Positions 35,924-43,932 of a stretch of 64,000 nt of DNA are shown in pieces. This DNA comes from Bog-159 sp035499555. GTDB lineage: Bacteria; Acidobacteriota; Terriglobia; Bryobacterales; Bryobacteraceae. The stretch lies in NCBI GenBank assembly GCA_035499555.1, contig DATJYO010000037.1:22214-86213 (forward strand), given 5' to 3'. The stretch's first letter is position 1. The number at the start of each line of letters is the position of its first letter. The position numbers and the translations under genes are program-made. The notes under the pieces are model-generated. The model did no database searches. It was not told where the DNA came from and saw only the letters and a list, made by a program, of their open reading frames with translations.

Positions 35924-38663
35924 CCAGGTCCGCGGGCTGGCCGAGTTCCACGGGATGCAGATAGCGCCCGCGGTTCTTCTCTTCCTTCGGCTCCTCAACC
36001 ACGACCGGGTGCGCGACGGCGTAAGCGTCTTTGCGGATCCCCGTAACCGCCCAGGAAACGCGCAGGCCGGGCCGCCCGCCCGCGATGGTGAAGGTGTTCC
36101 CGGAAATCTCCGACGCGATATACACCGGAGCATAGCCGCCCAGGCAGGTCAACTGATAACGGAAGTCCCGGTTCAGGGCTTCGAACCAGTCGGGCAGCAT
36201 CACCTGCGCGTTGCCGTTGGCGTCCAGCGTGACGATGCCGTCATAGAAGTTCTTCATATCCGGCGATTCCACGAACGAGTGCGACAGATATTTGTTGGCC
36301 GGGTCGAGGGGGTGGTCGATTTTGAACGTTCCGCTGCCCTTGGTGATTTTGCCGCTGACATTCAGGTTGCCGGAGAAGGTGCCGTTGCCGGCGGCGTCCA
36401 CGCTAAATATCGTCGTAAAGCCGGGGCCGGACTGGCCGGCGATGACCGTGCCCGATCCGCTGGTGTTTACAAATTGGCCGGCAATGCCGCCGGCACTGGC
36501 GGTAGCGCCTTCCACGCCCACGGCGAAACCGGAGGTGGCCGTGGCGCTGCCAAAGACGCCGATGCCGCTGGTGCTGCTGGCATATCCGCTGACGCCGTAG
36601 ACCGGTCCGCCGGACGTTGCTCCTTCGTAACCATTCAAGCCCGACGCGCCACTGGTGCTGCTGTTGGTGCTCCCGGTGACGCCGAAGACGGCCCCCGTGC
36701 TTGCGCTGGCGAAGCCGCCGACACCGGCGGCAAAGTTGGTAGTGCTCGCATTCTGCCCGTAGACGCCATCGGTCTGCCCACTGCTTGCCTGGGCGTTGCC
36801 GAAGACGCCCGCGGAGCCATTTCCGCTGCTGGTAGTGCTGCCGTTCACGCCATACACGCTCCCGGTCGCAGCGCCTTCAAACCCAATGACTCCAGCGGAC
36901 CCGCCGGTGGTGCTGCTGGTCTGCCCATTGACGCCGAAAACCTGGCCGGTAGTGGCCTGTTCGTTGCCGAAGATAGCGGCGGACCCGTTGCCGCTGCTAA
37001 GCACGTTTCCGTTGACGCCGTACACCGTCCCCGTGCTTGCCCCTTCATTGCCCACCAGGCCGGAAGACCCGTTGCCGCTGCTGTTGGTGCCGCCGATGAC
37101 GCCGAACACGTTGCCCGTGGCGGCTCCCTCGAAGCCGGACACAGCCGCGGACCCGTTTCCGGTGCTGTTGGTGCCGCCGGTGACGCCGAACACCTGCCCG
37201 GTGGCGGCGCCCTCAAATCCGGTAACCGCCGCGGACCCGTTGCCGGTGCTGTTGGTGCCGCCGCTGACGCCGAACACCTGCCCGGTGGCCGCACCCTCAT
37301 ATCCGTTCACCGCCGCCGCAAAGGGGCCGATGCTGTTGGTATTTCCGTTGACGCCGTACACTTGCCCCGTGGCGGAGTTCTCGAATCCGTTCACTCCCGC
37401 GGAATTCTGGGTGGAGCTATTGGCGCCGCCGGCGACTCCGTACACTCTCCCCGTAGCGGCGCCTTCATTGCCCTGTACGCCCGCGGATCCGTTGCCGGTG
37501 CTGTTGGTATCCCCCGCCACGCCGAACACCTGCCCGGTGGTCGCGCCTTCATATCCGTTGACTCCCGCCGCAAAGGGGCCGGCGCTGCTGGTGTTGCCGT
37601 TCACGCCGTACACCTGTCCCGTGGCGGCGTTTTGTTGTCCCCATACTCCCGCGGCGTTCGCCGTGGTGCTCGCGCTTTGGCCGTAAACCCCGAAGGCGTT
37701 TCCGCTGGTGGCGCTATTGACGCCCCACACGCCGCTGCCGGAAGGCGCATTCACGCTGCCCTCCACGCCGTAACCGGAACTGCTGGACGAGATACCCAAC
37801 ACGCCCACGCTGTTTCCGGTGGCCGCCGCGTTGTTGCCTTCGACGCCGGCGCCGGTCGCATCGTGTGCGACGCCCAGCACACCGAAGTCCGCGCCCGTGG
37901 TGTCCGTGGTGTCGTTGGACGTTCCCTGCACTCCGATTCCCTTGGCCGCCGTGGCTGTAGCGGAAACGCCGGCCGTCCCGCCCTTGGACGATATGCCGAT
38001 TCCACTGGTGGCGCTGGCCACCAGCCCCTTTCCCGTACCGGTCTGCTGCACCGCCACGATCTGCGTCGTGTTGCTGCCGGTGAATGTGGTCGGCCCGCTG
38101 GTGGCGTTGGGCGCCGTCGCGTTAGTCTTCGGCGCCGGCGAAGGCTGCAGGGTGCGGATGGTTTGGCGCACCGAATCGGTCAGATCCGTTTTACGCACGA
38201 TCTCGCTGGCCGGAACGCCCGCCACGCGCAAGGCTTCCTCGGCGCGCAGCGCGTAGGGCACGCTCACCAGTTGCACGCGCGGCTGTTCCACGCCGCCCAG
38301 CGGCGTGACGGCCAGCCAGCGCGGTTCCCCGATCCCCAGCACCTCCGGCGGCAGTCCCCCGTTTTTGGTCGCACCCACCATTACGGTATACCGGCCGCCC
38401 GCATCCGGCTCGACATTCTGGATCTCCGACCACAAGGCTACCCCGCCGCTTTGTTCCTTATAAATGGCGATCTCGACGCCTATCGGACCACCGACCTTCG
38501 GTTCAGGTACACTTAGTACTCCGTTGTATCGGACTAAGCGCGGCACAAAGCCTACTGACCCCTCAGTAATTCCCTGATGATCCGCCGTTTGTGCCCTCAA
38601 TTCACTTAGGACCAATGGACTACTTAGACAGACCGCCACACAGATCAGCCGATTAACTCCCAT
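35913..38663 (-). CDS. Large exported protein with 13 tandem 28-residue Gly/Val/Thr repeats and a conserved C-terminal domain
   Basis: The 916-residue product has a signal-like N-terminus. Residues of about 35-165 are globular. Residues of about 340-705 are made of about 13 in-register 28-residue units, with consensus EGAATGQVFGVxGGTNSTG then NGSAAV, probably a beta-solenoid. The C-terminus (about 740-895) carries a conserved segment with DHPLDPANKYLSHSFVES and RYQLTCLGGYAPVYIA. It is likely a surface or secreted structural protein. The upstream promoter is strong and the mRNA has a 5'-terminal hairpin. It starts at ATG 38663, with GAGGAG upstream. Confidence 0.75.
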   Translation of the reverse strand: MGVNRLICVAVCLSSPLVLSELRAQTADHQGITEGSVGFVPRLVRYNGVLSVPEPKVGGPIGVEIAIYKEQSGGVALWSEIQNVEPDAGGRYTVMVGATKNGGLPPEVLGIGEPRWLAVTPLGGVEQPRVQLVSVPYALRAEEALRVAGVPASEIVRKTDLTDSVRQTIRTLQPSPAPKTNATAPNATSGPTTFTGSNTTQIVAVQQTGTGKGLVASATSGIGISSKGGTAGVSATATAAKGIGVQGTSNDTTDTTGADFGVLGVAHDATGAGVEGNNAAATGNSVGVLGISSSSSGYGVEGSVNAPSGSGVWGVNSATSGNAFGVYGQSASTTANAAGVWGQQNAATGQVYGVNGNTSSAGPFAAGVNGYEGATTGQVFGVAGDTNSTGNGSAGVQGNEGAATGRVYGVAGGANSSTQNSAGVNGFENSATGQVYGVNGNTNSIGPFAAAVNGYEGAATGQVFGVSGGTNSTGNGSAAVTGFEGAATGQVFGVTGGTNSTGNGSAAVSGFEGAATGNVFGVIGGTNSSGNGSSGLVGNEGASTGTVYGVNGNVLSSGNGSAAIFGNEQATTGQVFGVNGQTSSTTGGSAGVIGFEGAATGSVYGVNGSTTSSGNGSAGVFGNAQASSGQTDGVYGQNASTTNFAAGVGGFASASTGAVFGVTGSTNSSTSGASGLNGYEGATSGGPVYGVSGYASSTSGIGVFGSATATSGFAVGVEGATASAGGIAGQFVNTSGSGTVIAGQSGPGFTTIFSVDAAGNGTFSGNLNVSGKITKGSGTFKIDHPLDPANKYLSHSFVESPDMKNFYDGIVTLDANGNAQVMLPDWFEALNRDFRYQLTCLGGYAPVYIASEISGNTFTIAGGRPGLRVSWAVTGIRKDAYAVAHPVVVEEPKEEKNRGRYLHPVELGQPADLVIR
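36550..37630 (-). repeat. Thirteen tandem 84-bp in-frame coding repeats
   Basis: The spacing between identical bases of consecutive units is 84 bp (for example GCCGCGG at 37144 and 37228), equal to 28 codons. Units vary at third positions and in a few residues, so this is protein-level repetition with divergence, not a recent DNA amplification. Edges are approximate. Confidence 0.85.
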
Positions 38664-38699
38664 GATGCAATTCTCCTCAGCTTGTTTAGCGAAACTCAG

Positions 38700-38736
38700 G
38701 CTGTAAAGAGGACATTCCCCTCCTCCGGATTACAGC
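38700..38736 (-). other. 5'-terminal stem-loop in the repeat-protein mRNA
   Basis: GCTGTAA and TTACAGC form a perfect seven-base inverted repeat; inside it GAGGA pairs with TCCTC. The predicted transcription start (about 38738) would place this hairpin at the very 5' end of the mRNA, where it could stabilise the message or regulate translation. Confidence 0.4.
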
Positions 38737-38744
38737 GTCCTGGA

Positions 38745-38774
38745 ATTATATGTGTGGCGTTGCGGTCCCGTCAA
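38745..38774 (-). promoter_or_regulatory. Sigma-70-type promoter of the large repeat protein
   Basis: On the minus strand TTGACG and TATAAT are separated by 18 bases, a near-consensus pair. The expected start point is about 38738, giving a leader of about 75 bases. The -35 box overlaps the stop codon of the 33-residue ORF upstream. Confidence 0.7.
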
Positions 38775-38872
38775 GGGCGCCAGACAAATACCATGTAGAG
38801 TACGACCAGGAAGACCGCGATGACGGCGGCAGCCGTGGCGCGTTCCAGCAACTGGATACGGCTCTGACTCAC
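38771..38872 (-). CDS. 33-residue single-TM microprotein coupled to the S9 peptidase
   Basis: GTG 38872 overlaps the TGA of the peptidase gene by four bases (GTGA). The product begins MSQSRIQLLERA and then has a run of about 18 hydrophobic residues (AVIAVFLVVLYMVFVW) before ending at RP. Such one-TM microproteins are often missed by gene finders. The arrangement suggests translational coupling, and perhaps membrane anchoring of or regulation on the peptidase, but that is inference. The frame is short, so coding is not proven. Confidence 0.5.
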   Translation of the reverse strand: MSQSRIQLLERATAAAVIAVFLVVLYMVFVWRP

Positions 38873-40917
38873 TCGGGCTTACCCTGCAACTGCGCGTCGA
38901 AGAACTTCGCCGCCGCGCGATACGCGCGCAGCCAGTTGGCGTAGCGCAGGAAATCGTGGATCTCGTCCGGGAAGATCAACTGCTCCACGTGCACGCGGCC
39001 GCGCAGGGCTTCGACTAACTCCACGGTTTGCCGGAAATTGACGTTGCGATCGTCGTCGCCATGGATCAGCAGCACGGGCGAACGCCAGGTCTTGAGATCC
39101 GCCATGGGCGACGAGTTGAACGCCAGCCGACCTGCGGCGTCGTCCTTTCCGATGCCCAGTTCCCCGGTCCAGTCATGCACGCCGTGCAGATCCACGCCGG
39201 CGGCGAACAGGTCGGAAGCGCGCGCCAGTCCGAGCGCGGTCAGATATCCGCCGTACGAGCCGCCCCATAAGCCGATGCGCGCGGGATCGACTTCCGGCCG
39301 GTTCTTCAGGAACAAGCCCGCGCCCAGCACGTCGTTGAACTCGCTGGCGCCGGTGGGGCCGTAGTTGATGGCTTCGCGGAAATTCATGCCGTAGCCGATG
39401 CCGCTGCGGTAATTGACCGACAGGACCACGTAGCCGCGGCTGGCCAGATACTGGTTCATGGCGTATGCATTGTTGTAGTAGTACATGTAATGCCAGCCCA
39501 GCAGCATCTGGCGCTGGGAGCCGCCGTGGAAGAAGACCACGGCCGGATGGCGGCGGCTGCCTGCATCCTGGGGCAGGAAAAGCTGGCCGTGGATCTGCAG
39601 GCCGTCCGCCGCCGAAAAAATCACCTGTTGTGGCGCGACCAATGCGGCGGCAGGGAAGTCCGCCGGAATGGCATCCGGCGCCAGATCGCGGATCTCCCCG
39701 GACGCCAGGCGCACGGCGGGACGAGCCTGGCGATGGGTATCGGCATGAATGAACACCAGGGCGCCGTCGCTCGCCACCGCCGGCGACCACTCCAGTTCGA
39801 TGCCGCTGGTGACGGCGGCCGGCTTGCCGCCGGCAGCCGCTACGCGCCAAAGGTGACGCCGGTCGATGTCGTCCTGGTTCGATGAATAGACCATTTCGCG
39901 TCCGTCGGGCGTCAGGGCCACGTGCTCCACTTCGAAGGCGCCGGGCGTCAGCAGCGTGGCTTCGCCGCCGGCCACGGACACCGAGTACAAGTGCGTCCAG
40001 CCGTCGCGCTCCCACGGGAACACGATCCGGTCGCCCGCCCAGTACAACTGCTGTTCCGAGCCCAGTTGCCGGAATGCGCTGCCATCGCCTTCCGACGCTT
40101 TCCAGATTTCCCTGCCGGGCCCGCTGCCGCCGGCGTCCGCGACCCGGATGGACCAGGGCGGCGCGCTACGCACGGCGGCGAAGTACCTGCTCTCGTCGAC
40201 GCTCGGAATGCGCAGAAACGCGATGCGCCGGCTGTCGGGCGACCATACGGGCTGCTCGTCGTGCTCCACGCTGGGATCGAGATAATGGACCGTTTTGGCT
40301 TCGCAGTCGTAAACGCCGATGAAGCTATGGTTGCCGCGGCGGCTGACAAAGGCCAGGCGCGCGCCATCCGGCGACCAGCCGAGGCTCCCGTTCTGGCCGC
40401 GCGCGTGGATCAGTTGTTCGGCCTTTTCCTTGCCGTCGAGCGATGCGGACCACACCTGCCCCTTGCGCACGAAAGCCACCCGGCCGTCTTTGGGCGAGAC
40501 CACGGGATTGCTGCCTTCGCCGATGAGCCGCGGCGCGCCGCCGGCAGCCGCCACTACCCAAACCTGTTGCTCCGCGCCCTGCGGATCGCTGGTCGGATTG
40601 GGATATTCGCCCGCGCCGTTGGCGCCTTCGCCGCGCACATAGGCGATCTCGCGGGCGTCGGGGCTCCAGGCGAGCGCCGAGATCTCCTGGCCGTCGTCGG
40701 CGGTGTACGCCGTGATGCTGTGGCCGCGATAATCCGGCGGCGCCGCGACCCAGATATTCCGCACGCCGCGAGCGTTATAGACCCAGGCGATCTTGCCGCC
40801 CGCGGGCGCCACCACTGGCGCCGTAGGAAACGGCGCGCTCATGACCTGTTCCAGCGTGAAAGGCGATTGGGCGCAGGCGCAAATGGTGACGGCAAAAAGC
40901 AAACCGGCAGGACGCAT
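38869..40917 (-). CDS. Prolyl-oligopeptidase/acylaminoacyl-peptidase family S9 serine peptidase
   Basis: The 682-residue exported protein has a signal peptide (MRPAGLLFAVTICACAQS), an N-terminal propeller with PD40-type blades (IAYVRGEGANG, AFVSRRGNHSFIGVYD, AFLRIPSVDESR) and a C-terminal alpha/beta-hydrolase domain. The nucleophile is in GLWGGSYGGYLTALG, the Asp in HGDDDRNVNF and the His in DEIHDFLR. It probably cleaves peptides in the periplasm. It overlaps the microprotein gene downstream by four bases. Confidence 0.88.
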   Translation of the reverse strand: MRPAGLLFAVTICACAQSPFTLEQVMSAPFPTAPVVAPAGGKIAWVYNARGVRNIWVAAPPDYRGHSITAYTADDGQEISALAWSPDAREIAYVRGEGANGAGEYPNPTSDPQGAEQQVWVVAAAGGAPRLIGEGSNPVVSPKDGRVAFVRKGQVWSASLDGKEKAEQLIHARGQNGSLGWSPDGARLAFVSRRGNHSFIGVYDCEAKTVHYLDPSVEHDEQPVWSPDSRRIAFLRIPSVDESRYFAAVRSAPPWSIRVADAGGSGPGREIWKASEGDGSAFRQLGSEQQLYWAGDRIVFPWERDGWTHLYSVSVAGGEATLLTPGAFEVEHVALTPDGREMVYSSNQDDIDRRHLWRVAAAGGKPAAVTSGIELEWSPAVASDGALVFIHADTHRQARPAVRLASGEIRDLAPDAIPADFPAAALVAPQQVIFSAADGLQIHGQLFLPQDAGSRRHPAVVFFHGGSQRQMLLGWHYMYYYNNAYAMNQYLASRGYVVLSVNYRSGIGYGMNFREAINYGPTGASEFNDVLGAGLFLKNRPEVDPARIGLWGGSYGGYLTALGLARASDLFAAGVDLHGVHDWTGELGIGKDDAAGRLAFNSSPMADLKTWRSPVLLIHGDDDRNVNFRQTVELVEALRGRVHVEQLIFPDEIHDFLRYANWLRAYRAAAKFFDAQLQGKPE

Positions 40918-40966
40918 ATCGGTATAGCTTATTACATCCTGCCGGGGATGCGTTTCGCCCGGCCGG

Positions 40967-41737
40967 TCAGTTGGCGAGAAGGGTCAATCCCGGCGGGCTG
41001 ACGATCGGACCGATCGCCAGACGGATCTCCGGGTTTTGCGGCAGGACTTCCGGTAGCCGGACGTTTACCTGGTAAAGCCCCGCGTATCCGGGGGCCACGC
41101 CGGCGTAGAGGATCAACGCGGGATCGATCGGCACGCCGTTCAGCCAGACGCCGAACTGGCTCATCTGGCTGAGGCTTTGCGCCATGCGCGGAAGAACGCC
41201 ATCCTGCAGATCGGGGTTGGTGTTTCCCAAGCCGGTAGCCCACAGGGTGATGACTTCACCGGCGGCGGCCGGCGCGCTGCTCGAAACCAGCGATCCGTCG
41301 AGATGTGTCGCGATGGGGATGCTGCCGGCGGTTTCAAACAGCGCCGGCGCCGCATCCTGCAGCTTGACCGTAACGATCGGGCCCCGCGTGCCCTGGCGGT
41401 CCACCCAGAACTGGAACGTGCCGGCCAGCAGCGAGCTGGGAACCAGCACATTGATCTGCGTGGGAGAGACGTAATAGAGATACGCGGGCCAGCCTTCGAA
41501 GTACACTTCGACATTGCCCAGCGTGGTGGGCATCACGCCAGCGGATAGGTCGCTGGCCTGGAGAGCGCGCGTATTCCAGGAAAGGTTCGTGCCGAAGATG
41601 GAGATGATGGTGTTGGGGGCCAGGCCGGTAGTGAAGCTGGCGCCATTCACGACGCCGGCGGCGGTGTAGTTGGGCGCGTTGGAAGTCTGGGCGCTGAGGC
41701 AGACGGACAGCGCCAACGCGACGAATAAAGATTTCAC
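40967..41737 (-). CDS. Exported stand-alone TIGR03437 module protein
   Basis: The 256-residue product has a signal peptide (MKSLFVALALSVCLSAQTS) and consists almost wholly of one TIGR03437 module: TIISIFGTNLSWN, YLYYVSPTQINVLVP, GEVITLWATGLGNTNPD and GYAGLYQVNVRLPE. The function of the module is unknown. The gene lies 49 bases before the S9 peptidase on the same strand and may be its operon partner. It is divergent from the DUF3303 gene. Confidence 0.75.
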   Translation of the reverse strand: MKSLFVALALSVCLSAQTSNAPNYTAAGVVNGASFTTGLAPNTIISIFGTNLSWNTRALQASDLSAGVMPTTLGNVEVYFEGWPAYLYYVSPTQINVLVPSSLLAGTFQFWVDRQGTRGPIVTVKLQDAAPALFETAGSIPIATHLDGSLVSSSAPAAAGEVITLWATGLGNTNPDLQDGVLPRMAQSLSQMSQFGVWLNGVPIDPALILYAGVAPGYAGLYQVNVRLPEVLPQNPEIRLAIGPIVSPPGLTLLAN

Positions 41738-41808
41738 GGCAAATACATAGTGGACTGACAGCGGCGCGTTTCTCAGCGCGACGCTACCCTGGATAAAAGA
41801 GGCCGGGC

Positions 41809-42090
41809 ATGATCTACATGGTGGTAGAGCATTACAAAGACGCGGTGGCGGTGTATCGCCGCTTTCAGGAACGCGGGCGCATGGCGCCGGCGGGTTTGAC
41901 GTACGTGTCGAGCTGGGTGGACGAGAGGTTCGAGCGCTGTTTTCAGGTGATGGAATCGACGGACCGGCGGCTGCTGGAGGCGTGGATGGCGGCGTGGAGC
42001 GACCTGGTGGATTTTGAAGTGTATGCGGTGATGACCTCGCGCGAAGCCGCCGCGAAAATGGCGCCGCGGCTGGGCGGCGAAGGCCTTTGA
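41809..42090 (+). CDS. DUF3303 domain protein
   Basis: The 93-residue protein aligns by eye with the DUF3303 family: it starts MIYMVVEHYKD, contains RRFQERGRMAPAGLTYVSSW and SSWVDERFERCFQVME, and has DLVDFEVYAVM near the end. It resembles dimeric alpha/beta barrels. Function is not known. It stands alone, convergent with the DUF1223 gene, and starts at ATG with AGAGG some nine bases upstream. Confidence 0.8.
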   Translation: MIYMVVEHYKDAVAVYRRFQERGRMAPAGLTYVSSWVDERFERCFQVMESTDRRLLEAWMAAWSDLVDFEVYAVMTSREAAAKMAPRLGGEGL

Positions 42091-42104
42091 GGGGCGCGGT
42101 CCGG

Positions 42105-42827
42105 TCAGCGGGCGAACATGGCGGCGCCGCGGACCGGGCCGGCGTCGCCCTCCTGTACGAACACGATCAGACGCGTGCCGCGGGGCACCGCCACCTGCTT
42201 GCGGAAGCCCTCGCGCCCGGTGATCTTGCCCGCCTGCCGGACATCCTTCAGGATGGCGACGTGTTCCAGGTGGCGGCCCTTGTTTTCGCCGCGTAGAACA
42301 TCGGACGAGCCGCCGTCCGCCGCCTGCGCGATATAGACATTCGCCTTGTGTACGCCGGCCGGGAGCGGATCGACTTCGACCGTGACGGGAGCATCTCCAT
42401 CCTGCGCGCCGTGAATGCGCACGGACACCTTCGGCGCCGCGGCGGCTGAGCGGATGGCCGCTTCCGCCTTGTGTGCGTCACTGCCATTGAATTCCGTAGC
42501 GCCGTCCACGATCATCTCGGGCGTGTAGGGGCCGGGCAATCCGAAGTGGCGGTCGTATGTCTCCTGCCGCGTGGTGATAGCGGCGGAGGAGAAGGGATCG
42601 GTCCAGCCGTCGTGGTTCCAGTAGTCCACATGTTCGCTGAGCACGATGATCTGCGCTCCGGGAATGGGCTGTTCGCGATCCATCCTGGCCAGCAGAGCGT
42701 CGGCCGGGGGACAACTCGAGCAGCCTTCGGAGGTGAACAATTCCACCAGGACAGGTTGACCCTGGCCCACGGTTCCTCCCCGGGCCAGAATGGCCGCGGC
42801 TAAACCCAGTAACAGCACCCTTGGCAT
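42105..42827 (-). CDS. DUF1223 (thioredoxin-fold) exported protein
   Basis: From ATG 42827 the product has 240 residues. It has a signal-like start (MPRVLLLGLAAAILARGG), the DUF1223 core VLVELFTSEGCSSCPPADAL with a CxxC redox pair (CSSC), SEHVDYWNHDGWTDPFSS and PYTPEMIVDGATEFNGSD. It is a periplasmic or extracellular thiol-type protein of unknown partner. An in-frame GTG at 42848 could extend it by seven residues. It is the last gene of a minus-strand run with M48 paralogue 3 upstream. Confidence 0.8.
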   Translation of the reverse strand: MPRVLLLGLAAAILARGGTVGQGQPVLVELFTSEGCSSCPPADALLARMDREQPIPGAQIIVLSEHVDYWNHDGWTDPFSSAAITTRQETYDRHFGLPGPYTPEMIVDGATEFNGSDAHKAEAAIRSAAAAPKVSVRIHGAQDGDAPVTVEVDPLPAGVHKANVYIAQAADGGSSDVLRGENKGRHLEHVAILKDVRQAGKITGREGFRKQVAVPRGTRLIVFVQEGDAGPVRGAAMFAR

Positions 42828-42882
42828 GCTGATCTCATTGTCGCGCACCCGCGGCGTGATGGGTCGGCCCGATGGGCGGCGG

Positions 42883-43866
42883 TTAGCTGGCCCGCTTCAA
42901 GCGGGGCCGCGGCTCCGCATCGCGATCCGCCGTGCTGCCTTGGTCCGTCCTGGCCGGAGTCCGCGTATGCAACACCGGTTTGCCGGGCTGTTCGTGCAGC
43001 TTCAGACGATTGCCGATCTCCATCAGCCGCGCGCGGACGTCGTGAAATTCGGAGGTGTCCACCACGTACTGCGGCTGCACTTTCAGGTCCTCCTGAATCT
43101 CTTTCTGGGCGGCGCGAATGCGCGATCCGGTCATGGGATGCGTGGAGAACAGGCGCGAAACCGCCCCGGGCTTGCTCTTTTCCATGCTTTCGATGCGCTC
43201 GAAAAAGTTGACGAACTCCACCGCGTCGTAGCCGGCCTTATACATGTACTGCAGCCCCAGCAGATCGGCTTCGGCCTCCATGTTCCGTGAGAACTTCAGA
43301 AATCCCATGGGCACCGCCAGGCCCATGGCCTGGCGGACGGCGTAGCCGGCCCAACCGCCCGCGAAGATCAGCGGAAGCGTGGAGTAGTTGACCAGCCGGC
43401 CGCGGGTCGCCTGCCGCGTGCCGTGCCGCGCGGCAACGTGCGCGATCTCGTGCGCCAGCACGCCCGCCAGCTCCGCTTCGTTGCGGGCCCGCAGAATCAA
43501 GCCGGTGTTCACGAACATGAATCCGCCCGGCAGCGCGAAGGCGTTCACTTCGTCGGAATCCACCACCTTGACCGTGAACGGCACTTTGGCGTCGGAATTG
43601 TGCGCCAGGTTTTGCACCAGGCGGTTGACGTATTCGCGAACAATGTCGTCGTCCACGAATTTGGCCTGGCGTTCGGTCTCCTGCGCCATCTCTTTGCCCA
43701 GACCGATTTCCCGCTCGACCGAATAGAAATTGACCCCCTTGCCGACATCGCGATTGCCGATCTGATCCGGATCGTGCTCCGCGTCTTTGTGCGCAGCCAT
43801 AGCGCCCGGTGCCGACAGCAGCAGAGTCAGTGAAAAAAGGAAGGCTCTCCGTCCCTGGCGCTCCAT
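42883..43866 (-). CDS. M48-family periplasmic zinc metalloprotease, paralogue 3
   Basis: The 327-residue protein has a signal peptide (LFSLTLLLSAPGAMA), QIGNRDVGKGVNFYSVERE, AHEIAHVAARHGTRQATRG, MEAEADLLGLQYMYKAGYD and STHPMTGSRI. Active-site residues are intact. The tail ends in RPRLKRAS, echoing the RPTLKRR tail of the 17 kb paralogue. The start ATG 43866 follows GGAGG by five bases, so a longer frame is unlikely. It is 24.6 kb from the tandem pair, on the other strand, and divergent from the ABC exporter. Confidence 0.9.
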   Translation of the reverse strand: MERQGRRAFLFSLTLLLSAPGAMAAHKDAEHDPDQIGNRDVGKGVNFYSVEREIGLGKEMAQETERQAKFVDDDIVREYVNRLVQNLAHNSDAKVPFTVKVVDSDEVNAFALPGGFMFVNTGLILRARNEAELAGVLAHEIAHVAARHGTRQATRGRLVNYSTLPLIFAGGWAGYAVRQAMGLAVPMGFLKFSRNMEAEADLLGLQYMYKAGYDAVEFVNFFERIESMEKSKPGAVSRLFSTHPMTGSRIRAAQKEIQEDLKVQPQYVVDTSEFHDVRARLMEIGNRLKLHEQPGKPVLHTRTPARTDQGSTADRDAEPRPRLKRAS

Positions 43867-43896
43867 GATCCCCTCCGTAGAACGCGTATTGGGTGA

Positions 43897-43902
43897 ATTA
43901 TA
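43897..43902 (-). promoter_or_regulatory. Consensus -10 element for M48 paralogue 3
   Basis: TATAAT on the minus strand lies 30 bases before ATG 43866. No convincing -35 was found 16-18 bases upstream, so activator dependence is possible. Confidence 0.4.
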
Positions 43903-43932
43903 CACCAGCCGGCCACGCTAAACTGGGATGAA

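Noticed and set aside
36550..37630. CRISPR-like tandem repetition
   Set aside because: The 84-bp spacing is an exact codon multiple, the repeats are diverged and encode protein repeats, and there are no conserved short repeats with unique spacers.
35814..38516. Long plus-strand open frame opposite the repeat-protein gene
   Set aside because: High GC content removes stops in antisense frames. The plus-strand translation lacks any family motif, while the minus-strand frame has a signal start, repeats and a conserved end domain.
35913..38663. Phage tail-fibre gene
   Set aside because: The repeats look fibre-like, but there are no other phage genes, integrase or structural modules nearby, and the gene has a signal-like start and its own promoter.
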